64,000 nt of DNA. Origin: Cristatella mucedo. Its lineage: Eukaryota; Bryozoa; Phylactolaemata; Cristatellidae. Of this stretch, positions 1-28,230 are shown piece after piece; the first letter of the stretch is position 1, and each line of letters opens with the position of its first letter. The position numbers and the translations under genes are program-made. The notes below the pieces were generated by a model. The model searched no databases and was not told the origin of the DNA. It saw only the letters and a list, made by a program, of their open reading frames with translations. The stretch lies in assembly GCA_009760855.2 (NCBI GenBank), contig WPIO01000048.1, forward strand, positions 1,347,501 through 1,411,500, read 5' to 3'.

Positions 1-733
1 TAAGCTTCTTTCATTTGTGTGTTTTTCGATAATTGTACGATAACAGATACCGTTTCAGCAGGCCCGGCATGATTTTGTGCTTTCCTTGCTAGCCGGTTAT
101 TTGTGCCAGGGTGAAATCTTTAAGCATCAAGAACTGATTTCATGACCAGTGTGTTTTTCACAGATCACTTCATGTATGTAAATTCTGGCATTACTCTGAG
201 GTATTTGTCTTAGCATCGTTTGGGGTTGGGGCTTCAGCTCCTATCTCCAGGAATCATGCGTATACGATCGGCCATATGGTCTACTGTGAGCAGTTGTGTG
301 CAGCATTTTCCTTTCGGCCACAGTGCCTAGCGTCATCATATTTTGGTATGGTGCCAAATTCTTAGGTACAGGCTCTACAAAAATTAAACTGCAAGCTACC
401 AGAAGCCGAGATATCCTTTGTAAACCGTGTAGGTAGTGCTTTGCATGCTATGAAGTTTAGTTCTTAGTTTGGTTGGTGCCTGCTCGAATAGCTTCTAGCA
501 CGTCGAGTTTCATCTGTGACCCACAAATCTTTGCTCCAACCGTGGTTTCGCTGCAACTGCAAAACCAAAGCAGCTAGCTGCGTCATCACACAGCCAGTAC
601 TGCGCACTGCCTACCACATCGATCTCCTGGCTGCCCATGAAATGTCATCGCATAGCTGGCCGAAACTGAAACTTTGTTTTGCTGTTGTTATGCTAGGAGT
701 TTACATGCAGCACTGGTTTATTGTTTGCTCCAG
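1..733. other. Intron or upstream sequence of the MBOAT gene
   Basis: No convincing MBOAT N-terminal exon is visible here. An open frame runs from 516 into the first recognised exon, but before 734 it has no family motif, so it is read as intron. Confidence 0.5.
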
Positions 734-15696
<14,963 letters not shown>

Positions 15697-17380
15697 ATGT
15701 TTTGTCAGACCGTCACTTCATCTGCGATACCACTCCATTGTACAGAACTGTTTGCAGACACTCATCTACGCATTCCGTCACTGAGTGCTATTCAAATTTT
15801 TGTACTGACTCAAGAACTTCCCAGTGTATGCTGCTCGGTGTCTAAGGAATCAGAGCTTACCAAGCAGATCGCGGCTGTGCTCTCTGCAGCCACACCCCGG
15901 CCCACTGTTTGCCACACCGGTCTATTTTCCTTCTACCATTTATGTCTTAGTCTTGACAACCCAAGAAGCAGCTTAACAGCTGCTTGGTTTTTCGTTCTCG
16001 TGAAGAGAGAGAGAGAGAGAGACGAATTGTTATATGGCCTATCACATATTGCTGTCATTGCTTGCATGCACAGTGCAAATCTGGTACAATTGAATGCACC
16101 CTAGCTAGATTAGTGTCTTGGTGGCTTGCCGTTGTTAGCACGTAAAGGATGCACTTCATCTGATGCAGAATGACCGATCATACTTAATGGCCTGGTGACT
16201 CCGAGCACTTGACTATTATTTCATAATTGCTTTAACATGAATCATCAACGATTGAAATGACAACCTATAATTGTGTGTCTTTACATCTGCTCACATCAGT
16301 TGCCATTTGCTCATTTAGATGTCGTCAAAGGCCTTTATAAGGAGTATCCATTTATCGTCCTATAGGCTTATTCGGAGTTTTTTTATTTGTGTACGAATCA
16401 GTCCTGTCATGCCATTAAATATAGCGTAAATTATAATTTGTTATTACTAATGATGACTATGCTCGTGATGTCCGAAATGTTATAGTTTGCTTATTACCCG
16501 TCCGCAGGTCAGTCTTGCCCTGATTGTAGTATCTGCTGCACCGATTCACTGGTTGCAATGTGGCATTTGTTGGAATTTACATGCTATCGAGCAGACGCCT
16601 CTAAGAAAGATGAATGGAATCTCAGAAGCTGCCTTTTCCTGGAACATGCCTCCAGCATTTCGATCACTAGCTGTTGAGCTTCCCGGAACCAAAGAGCTCA
16701 GTGACGCCTTGGTTAGTAATATAGGAAGGAAGGAAGGCTGCCAAATTTTAAATTGAAGAAGTGGTGTACAGTGAAACCTCGGAAGTGCTGACAATCAACC
16801 GACTAGATTTGCTGCCTTCCCTTCTCGAGCATTGGGCGTTCTAATGCAGCAGTAGGTACAAATGCAGCAATCACGTGGTGAGCTCGCATACAGTGAGTGC
16901 ATGGAGCAATACGGCAAGGCACAGCTTTCGGAGCAACTGTCACATTCGAAAAAATTAATGAGCTATGCTATTTTCTATCTAATGTTGACTATTATTATTT
17001 TAAAGACCAAATGCAGAAACCGTGATTTTTACTTATAAAGAGCATTCGCTTTTATAAATCCTCAAGTAGTGATACGCTGAACTGCTCTTGATTAAAGATC
17101 TTGATAAAAGGTTTTATAAGATGCCCCATATCTTTGTCCAGGGGCAAAGTGTTTGTACTTGAACGAGCCAGGTCCTGAGCTCTAATCCCGAATTTAGCAA
17201 TCTATTGTTTTCTATATATAGGTGAAAGCTAAAGCTTTTCTGCTGCTGTAAGGCTGTTGAAGCTGCTGCTCTTTTTGGTTTATTCGCCGTCTTTTTAACG
17301 TATCAGTGTTGAAACCACTGAAATGAAATGCCTTACTCGATTTGGTTGACTGTGGCTGTCGTGTTTCTCATTGTAATGTA
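15697..17380 (+). other. Downstream of MBOAT, no gene recognised
   Basis: This includes the 3' UTR of the MBOAT gene, whose length is unknown because no strong AATAAA is close by. Open frames at 15697-16104 and 16487-16756 show no family resemblance. Confidence 0.4.
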
Positions 17381-17800
17381 TCTCCGTCAGTAACTCCACA
17401 AAGTCATAAAGACTACGTGGGTGTTACGCAGGAGAGTTTTGTATAGCCCACTCACAGCCTAAGCGGCTTTCGGTACGCGTTCGGTAGCCAACAGACTTCG
17501 TCTCACGCAACAAAGAAAAAGTGGGAAGCATAGCAGAGTCAGGAGAGCAGTCGAGGTAGTGAGTAGCATAGAAGTAGCAGTTCAGGACCGCTAAAAAAAG
17601 ATGTGCCATAGTCGGCAGTTGGAGAGTAGTTGTCGTTGCGTAAGAGTTATGGAAGCGAGTTCCACAGTCTAGGACCTGCAGAGCTAAAGCTTCTGTCGCC
17701 AACTGTCTTTAAGCGGTGGAATGGGACAGCTAATTTATTGTCCACACAGGACCTGACGGCGCGAACAGGCTGAAACTGATGCAGCAGTTCAGCTAGTCAA
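17381..17800 (-). mobile_element. LINE2 3'-end fragment
   Basis: On the minus strand it encodes the LINE2 C-terminal signature: HYLDCSPDSAMLPTFSLLRE, then TKSVGYRTRTESRLGCE. The frame is broken further upstream. The end is near TATCTCCGTCAGTAACTCC. Confidence 0.9.
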
Positions 17801-18250
17801 TAATCAGGCCATACATATTTGAAGCTAATCGCGGATGCTAGAGTTCATTAAGCCCTCAGGCTTCCTAATAACATCCTTTGTCAAGTGGCATTAAGACATT
17901 ACTACCACTAACAACTCAGGGTAGGCCGAGCACTCTTCTCATTCAAAATATTAAGCATGTGGCCTACTAAAAACAATTTATTGTACTGAAAGCTTCCACC
18001 CTACCCTCAATAAAGTATGCCTCACCCACCTGCATCAACTGGCTAGCTTCAAAAGCCTTCACAATCAGCCCTTAGAAATTCCAGAATATAGTGCAAATCT
18101 TCGACTCATCCTCCTTTTAAACTGATCGCTTCGACCATGACCACGGCGATTGCTGGAACAAGTATTTTTTACTGGCGACGTAAGCACTAGAGTAACGATC
18201 TTGGAAAATATTGTAATGGCCCGAAAAGGGACTAGCCATTAGGGCACGGA
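17801..18250. other. Intergenic, nothing recognised
   Basis: No frame, repeat or motif could be assigned. Confidence 0.35.
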
Positions 18251-18254
18251 CATA

Positions 18255-18345
18255 TTTGAACTATGATAATAATAATAATAATGCACTTGATAAAGTGCCC
18301 TCAGAGAACTTAATCTCTTTCTAGGCGCTTGATAGATTAGGGCGC
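18255..18345 (-). mobile_element. LINE1 3'-terminal stub
   Basis: (AAT)n followed by GCACTTGATAAAGTGCCCTC and the CTCTTTCTAGGCGCTT half of the LINE1 stem-loop. Only the 3' tip remains. Confidence 0.85.
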
Positions 18346-18497
18346 CACAATAAAACCTCGGCCACAATCACTATGCAGTTCTAACATAATGTTTGATTTT
18401 ACGAATGCCAGTTAGCAGTAGTTGCCATTAGTGAGTCAGTCAAACTTTGATCTTGGCTATGTAATGCATACTATTCTGTATCTCTGTCGGTGTCATT

Positions 18498-18704
<207 letters not shown>

Positions 18705-18780
18705 AACATCCCCCACGTCTGTTTCTCTCTGTATCTCTCTCTCTCTCGCTCTCTCTCTCTCTTTCTTTCTCTTTCTCTCT

Positions 18781-18869
18781 CAGCAAATGTAAAGCGCCTA
18801 GAAAGAGATTGAGTTAGTTTTCTGAGAGCGCTTTATCAAATGCATAATTATTATTATTATTATTATTAT

Positions 18870-18872
<3 letters not shown>
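18781..18872 (+). mobile_element. LINE1 3'-terminal stub
   Basis: AAATGTAAAGCGCCTAGAAA, the AGAGATTGAG...TCTGAG stem, then AGCGCTTTATCAAATGCA and (ATT)n. Confidence 0.88.
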
Positions 18873-19035
<163 letters not shown>

Positions 19036-19489
19036 ATATTCTATAACATTCCTATGTATTCTAACACAATAATGAAAATCAAATTTAAAATATATTTTAT
19101 TGAAACTGAAACTGAAAAACTTGAAACTGAACTGAACATATTTAAATATTTTGTTTTACAAAAATTACAAATAATTCAAGAAAAATTTACTAATATTCCA
19201 CTTTTTCTTACTTATTTTTGTTTTCGTATGCCACCATTTTCTTTTAATCTTTCATGTCCATATTGATCAGTCAATATGGAGAACGTAGAATCACAGAAAG
19301 GAAAAAAAGTTTTTATTAGGCAAAGTGTAAACCCTAAACTTAATTTTTGTATTTTAGGTTTGCGTTAGCATGCTTTTATTTCAAAATTATCAGCTTTGTC
19401 AGGGCTATTTTGTCATTAGTTTTTATGTGTGCTAGCTATTTTATCGGAGCTATTTTGTTGGGGTGTTTTGTCAGGGGCTATTTCGTCGG

Positions 19490-21009
19490 GTCACCCGCTG
19501 CCTGCATTCGAACATCCCGTGAGTGACCTCGTCCTGAAATTGTTCTCCCGGTCAAAAAAGACTGCGAGCCCTTTTGACCATAATACCACCATCCTATTTC
19601 TACGTGACATAAATCTACTTCTTAGATGCCTAACTAATATTATAAACATTTCCTGAGCCTCAGGTCATGTTCCAGCACATTTCCAAAAAGCTATAGTCAG
19701 GCCGCTACTTAAGAAAGACACTAGACCAAGAGAAATTGTGAAACTTTCATTCATTCATCACCCTTCTACTCTTGCTATAAAAGACACCAAAACGCGTCAT
19801 TGAAGACCAGCTGAACTCCTATATTGATACCTCAAACCTAGCAAGTAAGTTCTAGTCTGGGTTTAGAGCTAATCACTCTACAGAGTCAGAATTGCTTACG
19901 GTGTACACTGTATAGCGACCTCTGGAATGCAGACTTAAGTAGATTCTCTCTGCTTGTTTTGCTCGATCTTTTGGCAGCGTTTAATACTATTGATCACTAA
20001 GCCCTCTTGAGCGTCTCGCATCTTGCCTGGACATCGCAGGCACTGCGCTGCAATGGGTCAGGTCCTACCTCAGTGGGAGACACCCTGATATTGATGTGAA
20101 CGGACAAAGATCATCCAAGGAAATACTGCAGTAGGGGATACCTCAATGCTCTGTCCTTGGTTCGGTTTTTTCAAAGTTTATACTTCTCTTGCTGACTTGA
20201 ATGCGTGGCACAATCAAGGCTTTCAAATTTATACAGATGACACCCAGTGTAACCTTTGCTTTGATCCCTCCCAGCCCTCCACCAAGTCGAATTCTCTCAA
20301 CTCCCTTGCTGCATGTATTGATGACATCCGCACAGATGGTAGCAAACTTTTTTAAATTGAATGAGGATAAAATCAGCCTACTAGTTTGTGTAAACCAAGT
20401 GAGATTCGGCGATTGGAAAACCTACTGATAAAAATCGGCTCTGCCAGGATATCTCCTGCTGAATCTGTACGAAAGTTAGGCGTCCTATTCTAAACGGCTT
20501 TTCGTTGGACGACCGCATCAGCACTGCAGTCAAATATGCCTACTTTTAGCTACTTAGCATTGGTAAAAAAAATTCCGGCTTTCTTAAACAGAGATATTGC
20601 ATCTAAATTGGTCCATACATTTGTGACATCCTGTCTCGAATTCTGTAACTCATTGCTTGCTGGTCTACCGGACTGTGCAATTAGGTGTTAGCAGTCTGTG
20701 CAAGAATCTGCAGCGAGGTCTGTCTGTGGTGGGTGCCGCAGTCGCAGCATTACACTACTTCTAGCTGACCTGCACTGGCTCCTAGTCAAGCAACGCATCG
20801 ACTTCAAGGCTCTGCAACTCACTTTTAATTCCATTTATTCTGTGGCTCGACCCTACTTACAAGTTATACTCTCCCACCAGGCTTTTCGTGATTAATCGTT
20901 TACCTATACCTCGCACGAACATCAAATCTTTTCGAGACCCTGCCTGAAGTTCGCATGCTCTCAAAGACTGGAAATCATTTCCTACTGGTGCCACGACATC
21001 CCCTGACTT

Positions 21010-21010
<1 letters not shown>
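19490..21010 (+). mobile_element. LINE1 reverse transcriptase and C-terminal region, degenerate
   Basis: Frames in succession read LLVLLDLLAAFNTIDH-like, GTALQW and FQIYTDDTQCNLCFDPSQ, where the usual YADD is YTDD. Then come EFCNSLLAGL and LADLHWLLVKQRIDFKAL. Multiple stops and frameshifts are present. The copy is 5'-truncated and is followed by (TA)n and a SINE. Confidence 0.88.

Positions 21011-21051
<41 letters not shown>
21011..21051. repeat. (TA)n microsatellite
   Basis: About 20 TA units inside the LINE1 copy, next to the inserted SINE. Confidence 0.95.
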
Positions 21052-21054
<3 letters not shown>

Positions 21055-21061
21055 TGTGTGT

Positions 21062-21235
21062 AGGTGAGCCGTAATGGCTCACTAGGTAAGGCGGTTGCTT
21101 TTTATGATCACGGCCCCGAGGTCGTGGGTCCTGCAGTGGGCGATCCTTTATCGCCGCTGCAAGCGGTGGTGATAGCCGCAAAGGCCCTTCTGTCGCTATA
21201 CAAGAAGAAACTGTTAAATCAGCTAGCATTTATGT
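21062..21235 (+). mobile_element. SINE-A, tRNA-derived SINE, plus orientation
   Basis: It begins GTGAGCCGTAATGGCTCACT, an A-box-like head, followed by AGGTAAGGCGGTTGC. The B box is a variant, GGTCCTGCAGTGGG. The body ends GCTGTTAAATCAGCTAGCAT. It sits inside a LINE1 copy. Confidence 0.88.
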
Positions 21236-21505
21236 ATGTATATGTATATACATGGTATTATTGGATCGCCAGTCCTTCTTCGTTGACTTCTGCCGACCTT
21301 GTAGGTGCGCGAGGTTCACCGGACCCAACACCCTTGTTTCCTCTGCGTAGTCAACTGCACATCGGTCGGCTTCTTAGCGGATCAGACAGCAGTTCAAGCT
21401 ATCCTTCGTCAAAAATTGCCTCCTTTGCACACATCCCTCATCTTGGAGGCCCGATAGGCCTCATTAAGCTAACACCGCATCTATTTATCTCAGTATTTAT
21501 CGCTA
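21236..21505 (+). other. Unassigned insert between SINE and LINE1 3' UTR
   Basis: About 270 bases that do not match the other LINE1 copies. An open frame continues through it with no recognised similarity. Confidence 0.4.
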
Positions 21506-21735
21506 TGGTTCTTCCTTTGTGCGGCCATGCATTCTGACGTTGTGCATACTGCCACTAGCCATATATGTATGCTGACCCTGTGCATCTCACGTATAGCCAT
21601 GTTATGCTTGTTGTCATTGAGCCCATTACCCCTAACCATTCGATCAATCTTCCTTTGCAGCAAATGTATAGTGCCTAGAAAGTGATTAAGTTATCTGAGG
21701 GTGCTATAATACATGTATTATTATTATTATCATCA
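21506..21735 (+). mobile_element. LINE1 3' UTR and tail
   Basis: It has the TGCTGACCCTGTGCATCTCAC segment typical of LINE1 3' UTRs. It then has AGTGCCTAGAAAGTGATTAAG, a GGGTGCTATAATACATGTA close and (ATT)n. Confidence 0.88.
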
Positions 21736-22499
21736 CAGAGTCTACATGAAATAGGCCGGATGAGCAGATTTGCAGGCTTAGGCTTTCAAATTTCTTACGA
21801 GCACCTGGTTTGTCTATATTTCGTGAATTTATTTTATCATTATTCAATTATAAGAAATTTTGCTCCCATGGAAGTGCGAATTTCAGCTACATGTGATAAA
21901 ATTGACTCGACAGAGTTTGAGATCGTGAAAGGCATGTATCAACAGATCAAATGAAATTACCAGTGCATGCAATCTGCATAAAAATTGAAGCTACATGATG
22001 ACGCTTTGCGATTCCCCCTCCAGAAAGATGATGACTAAAAATTGAAAAGAATGTGCTGACCGAAAATTAGGGCGCACAATACTTCTCAGACTCACTGGAT
22101 AACTCGATTGTTGAAATGTGCTCACTGAATCCTCCCACTGAGATAGGAGCTAAAGCAGCGTAGAACAGTGCCTGTGCTGCCTAGGTGAGATTATTAACGC
22201 TTTTAAGCAATATGATCAGACGTTCAAGAGAGACCAAACAGAACCAGCAGGGACACTATATTACCGAGAATTTTTTAGAAGGCAATTACACAATAGTAGC
22301 CGTGCTATCTCTGTGGAGTGATTGCTCTAAAACAAAATCTCACTAGAACTTACTTGCCGGGCTTGAAGTTTTGACGAAAGCGCATAACTCGTATGCCGTT
22401 TCTCCGTTGTATGACCTTGATGGGAGGATAAAGGGAGACCGGCGGAATTTGCCCTCGCCGTCGTGATCCCAGCGTCTAATTCTTAAAGAGTAACCCAAC
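21736..22499. other. Intergenic, nothing recognised
   Basis: An 90-codon open frame at 21682-21954 begins within the LINE1 tail and has no recognised similarity. Confidence 0.35.
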
Positions 22500-24480
22500 C
22501 ATGTTTCTCCGTCTGTAACTCCACAAAGTCATAAAGACCATGTGGTAGTTACGCAGGAGAATTTTGTATAGCGAACTCACAGCCTAAACGGCTTTCGGTA
22601 CGCATTCGGTAGCCAACAGACTTCGTCTCACGCAGCAAAGAGAAAGTGGGAAGCATAGCAGAGTCAGGAGAGCAGTTGAGGTAATGAGTATCATGGAAGT
22701 AGCAGCTCAGAACCGCTGAAAAAAATGAGCCATAGTTGGCAGAAGTAGAGGAGTTGTCATTGCCTAAGAATTGTGGAAGCGAGTTCCACAATCTATGACC
22801 TACAGAGCTAAAGCTTCTGTCGCCAACGGTCTTTAAGCGGAAGAATGGGACAGCTAGTTTATTGTCCACACAGGACCTGAGGGTGCGAAGAGGCTGAAAC
22901 TGGTGCAGCAGTTAGGCTAGGTACGAAGGAGCCAAGCCGTGGCGGGCCTTGTGGGTCGGCGTAAGAACTTTGCTCTGTATTCGTTGCTCAACCGTCATCC
23001 ATCCTAGCTATTTTAGCAAAGGAGACAGGTGCTCAAACTTCTAGGACTGGAAGACTAGCCTTGCAGCCATATTCATAGTCAGCTGCAATGGCCTAATCAC
23101 TTTTTTGGTAGCCCAGCCAATAGGGAATTGCAAGTATCAAGCCCAGACAGAACTAAGGAGCTAGTTAAATATTTTACAAGCCACTGTGGAACACAGCTCC
23201 TAATCTTAGATCGGGATCGGACGTGCTGGCTAGCTGCAGATGCCGTCTTCTGAATGAAGCTTTTAAAATTGAGGCAGCTGTCGAAAACGACACCTAAATT
23301 TCAAGCACGTGGTGATGGTCGCACGATAGCATCACCTATTAGAGGAGCAAAGCCTTTTAATCCAGCAACACGCTTATGGTGTCCTATGAGCAGTAGTTCG
23401 GTTTAATCGTCATTGAATTTCAGGAAGTTTTCCGACATACAGGATCGAATATCGGCAAGGCAAGCATTCAGCTTTTAAGTTGCTGCAGCATATTCTGACG
23501 GTTTGAATGAAAAATACAACTGCGTATCGTCAGCATAAAAGTGACATCCTATTCCATGGGCCTGAATCAATTTTTCCAGAGGCTGTGTATAAATGGAGAA
23601 CAGCAAGGGACCGAGTACAGACCCTTGAGGGACTCCACAGGTGACCCTTCTCGTGTGTGAGACCTAACCCCCATAAGACACAGATTGAATACGATCAGAC
23701 AAGTACGATTTAAACCACGCCAATGCTGTGTCTGCCTGACCGATCGCTGTTCTCAATCGTTCAAGCAGAACATCGTGATCAATGGTGTTGATGGTAGCTG
23801 ACAGATCTAGCAGAGCTAGGGCAGTGACATTCCCATCGTCGTTGCCACGTAGAATGTCATTGTTAAAACGGAGGAGAGCAGTTTCAGTGGAATGAATCCT
23901 GATTGAAATGTTTCTGACATTTCATTCTTTTCAATATGTTCAACCAGCTGCTTAGCTACAATTTTTTCAAGAATCTTTGACAAGAAAGGAAGAAGAGAAA
24001 CAGGGCGATAGTTTACAGGGACCACTGTGTCTAATCCAGGCCTTTTACGTATGAGTCTAACAATTGCCGATTTGAAGGACTCGGGGACGACCCCTTTTCC
24101 AAGAGAAGCATTGAAAATCTTGGTTATGGCTTCTCTTGAAGATTCTGGGATAGAATCCTATTCTGATGCCTTATTTAAACCTTTAAAGTTATTGGGTATA
24201 AGTAAAGCAAGTCAGCTCAGAAAGAGAGTAGTAGAAATTGATCTATAGGGGGCCGGAGGCTAGTCTTCTAATTTGATTGGGAGATATATTTCGAGATGAA
24301 GGCAGCATGGGGCATGCTTGAAGGTTGAATTTGGGTCCGCTGGATATACCGTCTTATTCCGGTCAGAATGCAGCCGGAGAACAGAGGACCCATTCAGAAA
24401 CTTTTATATTCTCGCAGGCTCGGGTCTGTCATCGTCGCTTCTAGCTTCCAGGAGGCTTTTTTTTGATAAATCACCGTAGT
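22500..24480 (-). mobile_element. LINE2, L2/CR1-type retrotransposon, RT to 3' end
   Basis: Read on minus: a linker, then [20 protein letters not shown] at about 24020-23960, [44 protein letters not shown] near 23530, and the C-terminal RLWNSLPQFL and ESRLGCE blocks. Stops and shifts are frequent, so it is inactive. The 3' end reads ATGTTTCTCCGTCTGTAAC on the plus strand. The 5' limit is uncertain. Confidence 0.9.
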
Positions 24481-24489
24481 GTAGATTTG

Positions 24490-25760
24490 GTCATCTGGCG
24501 TTTTCAATTGCTAGCACATCTTCACAAAAAATTTAAGCGGACATTGAGGTATCGTATGTTATGGAGGTTGGAGACTCGAGGGAGAATGTCATCTTGGGAT
24601 TTTCCTCTCAGATTTTGTCTATCTTGTTGACAAACAAGCCGGAAAAAAATATTTACAAGACAACCTCAACGATCTCTAGTTCTGATACTGACTTGGAGTA
24701 AGGAACCTATTGATGGTCTACATCAGCATTTTGTATCGTATCCAAGTCATTTCACTGTATTTCTGCGTCAGCATTTTTGGATTATGTCTGTGATTGCATT
24801 TGGTTCTTGTAGAAGCTTGAATTGGCCGACACACTGCTGGTCAAGTGCAAGCACCTTCCTTCATCTAAATTAGATGGCTTAGGCCCTAAACAAATGAAGT
24901 ACTCACGATTGCGACAATTTAATCTTGTTTCAAGAACTCTATATCCTCTACCAGCAGTGTGGTCAATGCATAGTGTGCTGAAATGCAGGTAAGCTACATA
25001 AGCCATATTATGAATGCCGAGATATTGTGCGTGGGACCTGAATCATAAGTGACTAGGAACTAGGTTTGATCAAAATCTCCACTCAGGCGGTATAAAAGCC
25101 TGAGTCGGGGGGGGGGGAGTGGTGCTGTAGACCTACAGCCCGGGAAGTCAGCTGTACTCTGGGGGTCGTAAGAGAGCATGTGCATGCTGGTACTGGATAC
25201 CTGTAGCCCTCGGTCACTGTCGAAAAGAGCGCTCTTCGATGTAGATCTTCGATGTAGACTTGTTCTGTTGAGACACGGTAGCTAATCACTGCTGCTTTCG
25301 TGTTCCGTTACCAGCGGCATAACTTCCTGTAGTAAAGCAGCAGCATCACCGCTTTTTGTCACGAGTCGGCAAGGCATAGAACTACGAGGCACGCCGCTTG
25401 TGAGGCAAGAAAGCACCAAAGCTGCTGCAGTGCGTTTTTAACGGTCGGTACCTGCTGAGCGTGTGATAAGAGACGGTCTCATGTCTGCACGAATATCGAA
25501 ATGTTGATTTTCAAAGAATAGAAGTAATGAAATCAGCGAAAAACCTCTGGCTCTCTATAAACAAACTTCAACCAGGTATTCCCTCATATTAAACCCATAG
25601 ACAGCGTCTCCATGTGTACTCTCACGCACTGCTATGAGTACCTATGCCAGGTCAGTACATGCCTGAATGTCATCGACTTTTATCGTCTCTTATTTAGTTC
25701 TGCTGGATTTTATCGGCCGCATAGGATTGATAGAATTGGTAACTAAATACTCCTTAAACG
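24490..25760. other. Intergenic, nothing recognised
   Basis: A poly-G run of about 10 lies near 25109. Short minus-strand frames at 24782-25006 and 25083-25289 have no recognised similarity. Confidence 0.35.
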
Positions 25761-25766
25761 TCTATT

Positions 25767-25905
25767 TTGATGCAGTGGTTAGGGTGCTCTCCCCGACCAA
25801 GGTCTGACCGGGGTCGCCGTCTCGAGCCCCGTGGCAATTTGAAGCACTTAGCTAGTGATTAAGTTTTCGTATGGCGCTATACAAATGAATTACCTCGCCT
25901 AAGCA
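25767..25905 (+). mobile_element. SINE-B, tRNA-derived SINE with LINE-like tail
   Basis: An A-box-like TGGTTAGGGTGCTCTCCC, a CCAAGGTCTGACCGGGGTCG stem, and the B-box-like TCTCGAGCCCC. Then comes a tail GTGATTAAGTTTTCGTATGG followed by CGCTATACAAATGAATTA. Related copies are at 32285-32445 and 53080-53215. Confidence 0.75.
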
Positions 25906-26029
25906 TCGCTAGCACTGCAGTACATTTTTTAGGTTATATCTCAGTAGATTTCCAAGCGTAGCTGTCGATCGGCAACTGTCAACCGTGAGCCTCTCAAGTA
26001 TCGGGTATCAAGTATCAAGTATAAAAAAA

Positions 26030-26205
26030 AATTACTAGCTGATCTAACAGCCTCTTTTCTATTTCGACAGAAGAGCCTTTACGGCTATCACCACCGCTTG
26101 CGGCGATGGTAAAGAATCGCTCACCACAGGATTCGAACCCACGACCTCGGGCCCGTGGTTGTGAAAAGCAACCACCTTACCCAGTGAGCCATCACGGTTC
26201 ACCAA
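26030..26205 (-). mobile_element. SINE-A, tRNA-derived SINE
   Basis: On minus: GTGAACCGTGATGGCTCACT, GGTAAGGTGGTTGC, then a perfect B box GGTTCGAATCC and the usual body to GCTGTTAGATCAGCTAGTAA. Confidence 0.92.
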
Positions 26206-26454
26206 TCTATTGTCTGTGCTTGCTTCACGACTTTTCACAATGTATATTCTCACTTTCTCTAGCCCGTGTGACCGCCTAGCAAGGTCTACACTTTCATTTT
26301 CATCAGTATTGCGTCTGTCTTCTTGCTCGAATGCAAACATGGAGCTTGGCGGTCTATATAGACCCTGTATATGCACTATTCTAGTGCCACATAGAGAGAG
26401 GGTGGCAAGCTGAGAGAGGATCGGTTGCAGCCAGTAGCCAACGAAGTGTAGCTA

Positions 26455-26545
26455 TCTTTATCTGTAACTCTACAACGACTAAGCGGTTGTTGCGAAGGAG
26501 AATTTTCTACAGGAAAGTCAAAGCCTAAGCAGCTTTCGGTACGCT
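26455..26545 (-). mobile_element. Short LINE2 3'-end fragment
   Basis: It has CTGTAACTCTACAACGACTA, then AAGCCTAAGCAGCTTTCGGT. It lies directly against the 3' end of the following LINE1 copy. Confidence 0.7.
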
Positions 26546-28230
26546 TGAGGTAATAACAATAATAAGAATACATTTGTCGGGTGCCCTCAGTGAATTGAAT
26601 CTCTGTCTAGGCACTTTACAGATGCTGTGTAGAACGCATTACCAAGTGATTGCTAGTAACATCCACAAGCAGCAGTCGTAGTGTAAGCCACGACATGCAC
26701 ACACGATGGACGAATCACAAAGACCCACCGAATTATGTAATAAACATGTGCATATTAAGCTTCTTTTGAAATGTTGTCATGTCAGGGGATGTCGCGTCGC
26801 CAGTCGGAAGTAAGTTACAGGCTATGAGAGTATGCGAAATAAGGGCATGGTCTCCAAAGGATTTGATGTTCGTACGAGGTATAAGTAAACGATTAATTCC
26901 GAAAAACAGGCGGTGTGATGTTTATGGTGGGGGAGTAGATCTAATAGGTACGGTGGAGCCAAAGAATATAGAGAGCTAAACGTGAGTGGCAGAGCTCTGA
27001 AGTCAGTGCTTTGCTTGACTAGAAGCCAGTGCAGGTCGGTGAGAATTTGTGTGATGTGGTAACTGGGGCACTAACGGCAGACCAGCCTAGCTGCAGAGTC
27101 TCGCACCAGCTGCAAGCGCCTAATTGCACAGGCCAATAGACCAGCAAGCCGTGAGTTGCAGAAGTCGAGATAGGATGTCACAAACGAATGGGTCAATTTA
27201 GATGTAGTATCCCTGTTTAAGCAAGCCCAAATTTTAGCAATTTTATGTAGCTGAAAGTAGGCAGACCTGACTGTGGAGTTGTTGTGGTCATCTAATGAAA
27301 GGTCACTTTGGAACAAAGCACAAAGATTACGTGTAGGTTCAACAGTGGATCTGCTGGATATGCCGGCGGAGCCTATTTTGAGGGTAGGGTTTTTTGTTTC
27401 TGAATCGCACTTGGTATGCTCATAACTAGTAAGCAGGTTTTGTTGCTGCCATCTATGTAAGGATGTTACCAATACTAGCAGAAATGGTGTGTAGAGAATT
27501 CGATGTGCTCGAGGGCTGGGAGGGATCAGAGCAAAGGTACAACTGAGTGTCATCTGCATAGAAGTGAAAGCCTAAATTTCGCTTGGCGATCACCCTGTCT
27601 AGAGTGTAAGCTGTGAAAAGAAGGAGACCCAAAACCGAGTCCTGAGGTACCACATACTTCAGTGGCTCCTCTGATGATCTTTGTCTGTTCACATCAATAC
27701 TCTGGAGTCGCCAACTGAGATAGGGCCTGAACTGTTGCAGTGCAGTGCCAGTGGTACCCAGAAAAGATGTGAGACACTCAAATAGGACTTTGGGATCAAT
27801 AGTATCGAATGCTTCCGAAATATCAAGCAGAACAAGCAGAGTGACTTTACCCAGGTCTGCATTTCTGAGAAGGTAGTTAAACACCCTAAGCAATGCTTAC
27901 TCTGTGCAGTGATTACCTCCAAACCCAAAATGGAACTTACTTGCTCGGTTTAAGACCACAATATAAAAGTTTAGTTGGTCTACCACAACTCGTTCCAGTG
28001 TCTGTGGTAGAATGGGAGAAGGGAGACTAGAGGAAGCTGCTGAAGTCCAATTGGTCTACCGTCGCTGTCTTAATTAGGGTTTTAACAACAGCCTTTTTGA
28101 AAGGTGCAGGGGCATGACGTTAGTTAGGCTAAGGACATATTTAGCATGTTAGTTACTTCTGGTAGTAGCAAATCTAAGCATCGTAGAAGTAGGGCATAAA
28201 GAATAGGGTCTAGTGGACTAGTAGTCTTCT

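Noticed and set aside
21062-21235. tRNA gene
   Set aside because: It has tRNA-like promoter boxes but a long unrelated body and several copies in the window, so it is a SINE and not a functional tRNA gene.
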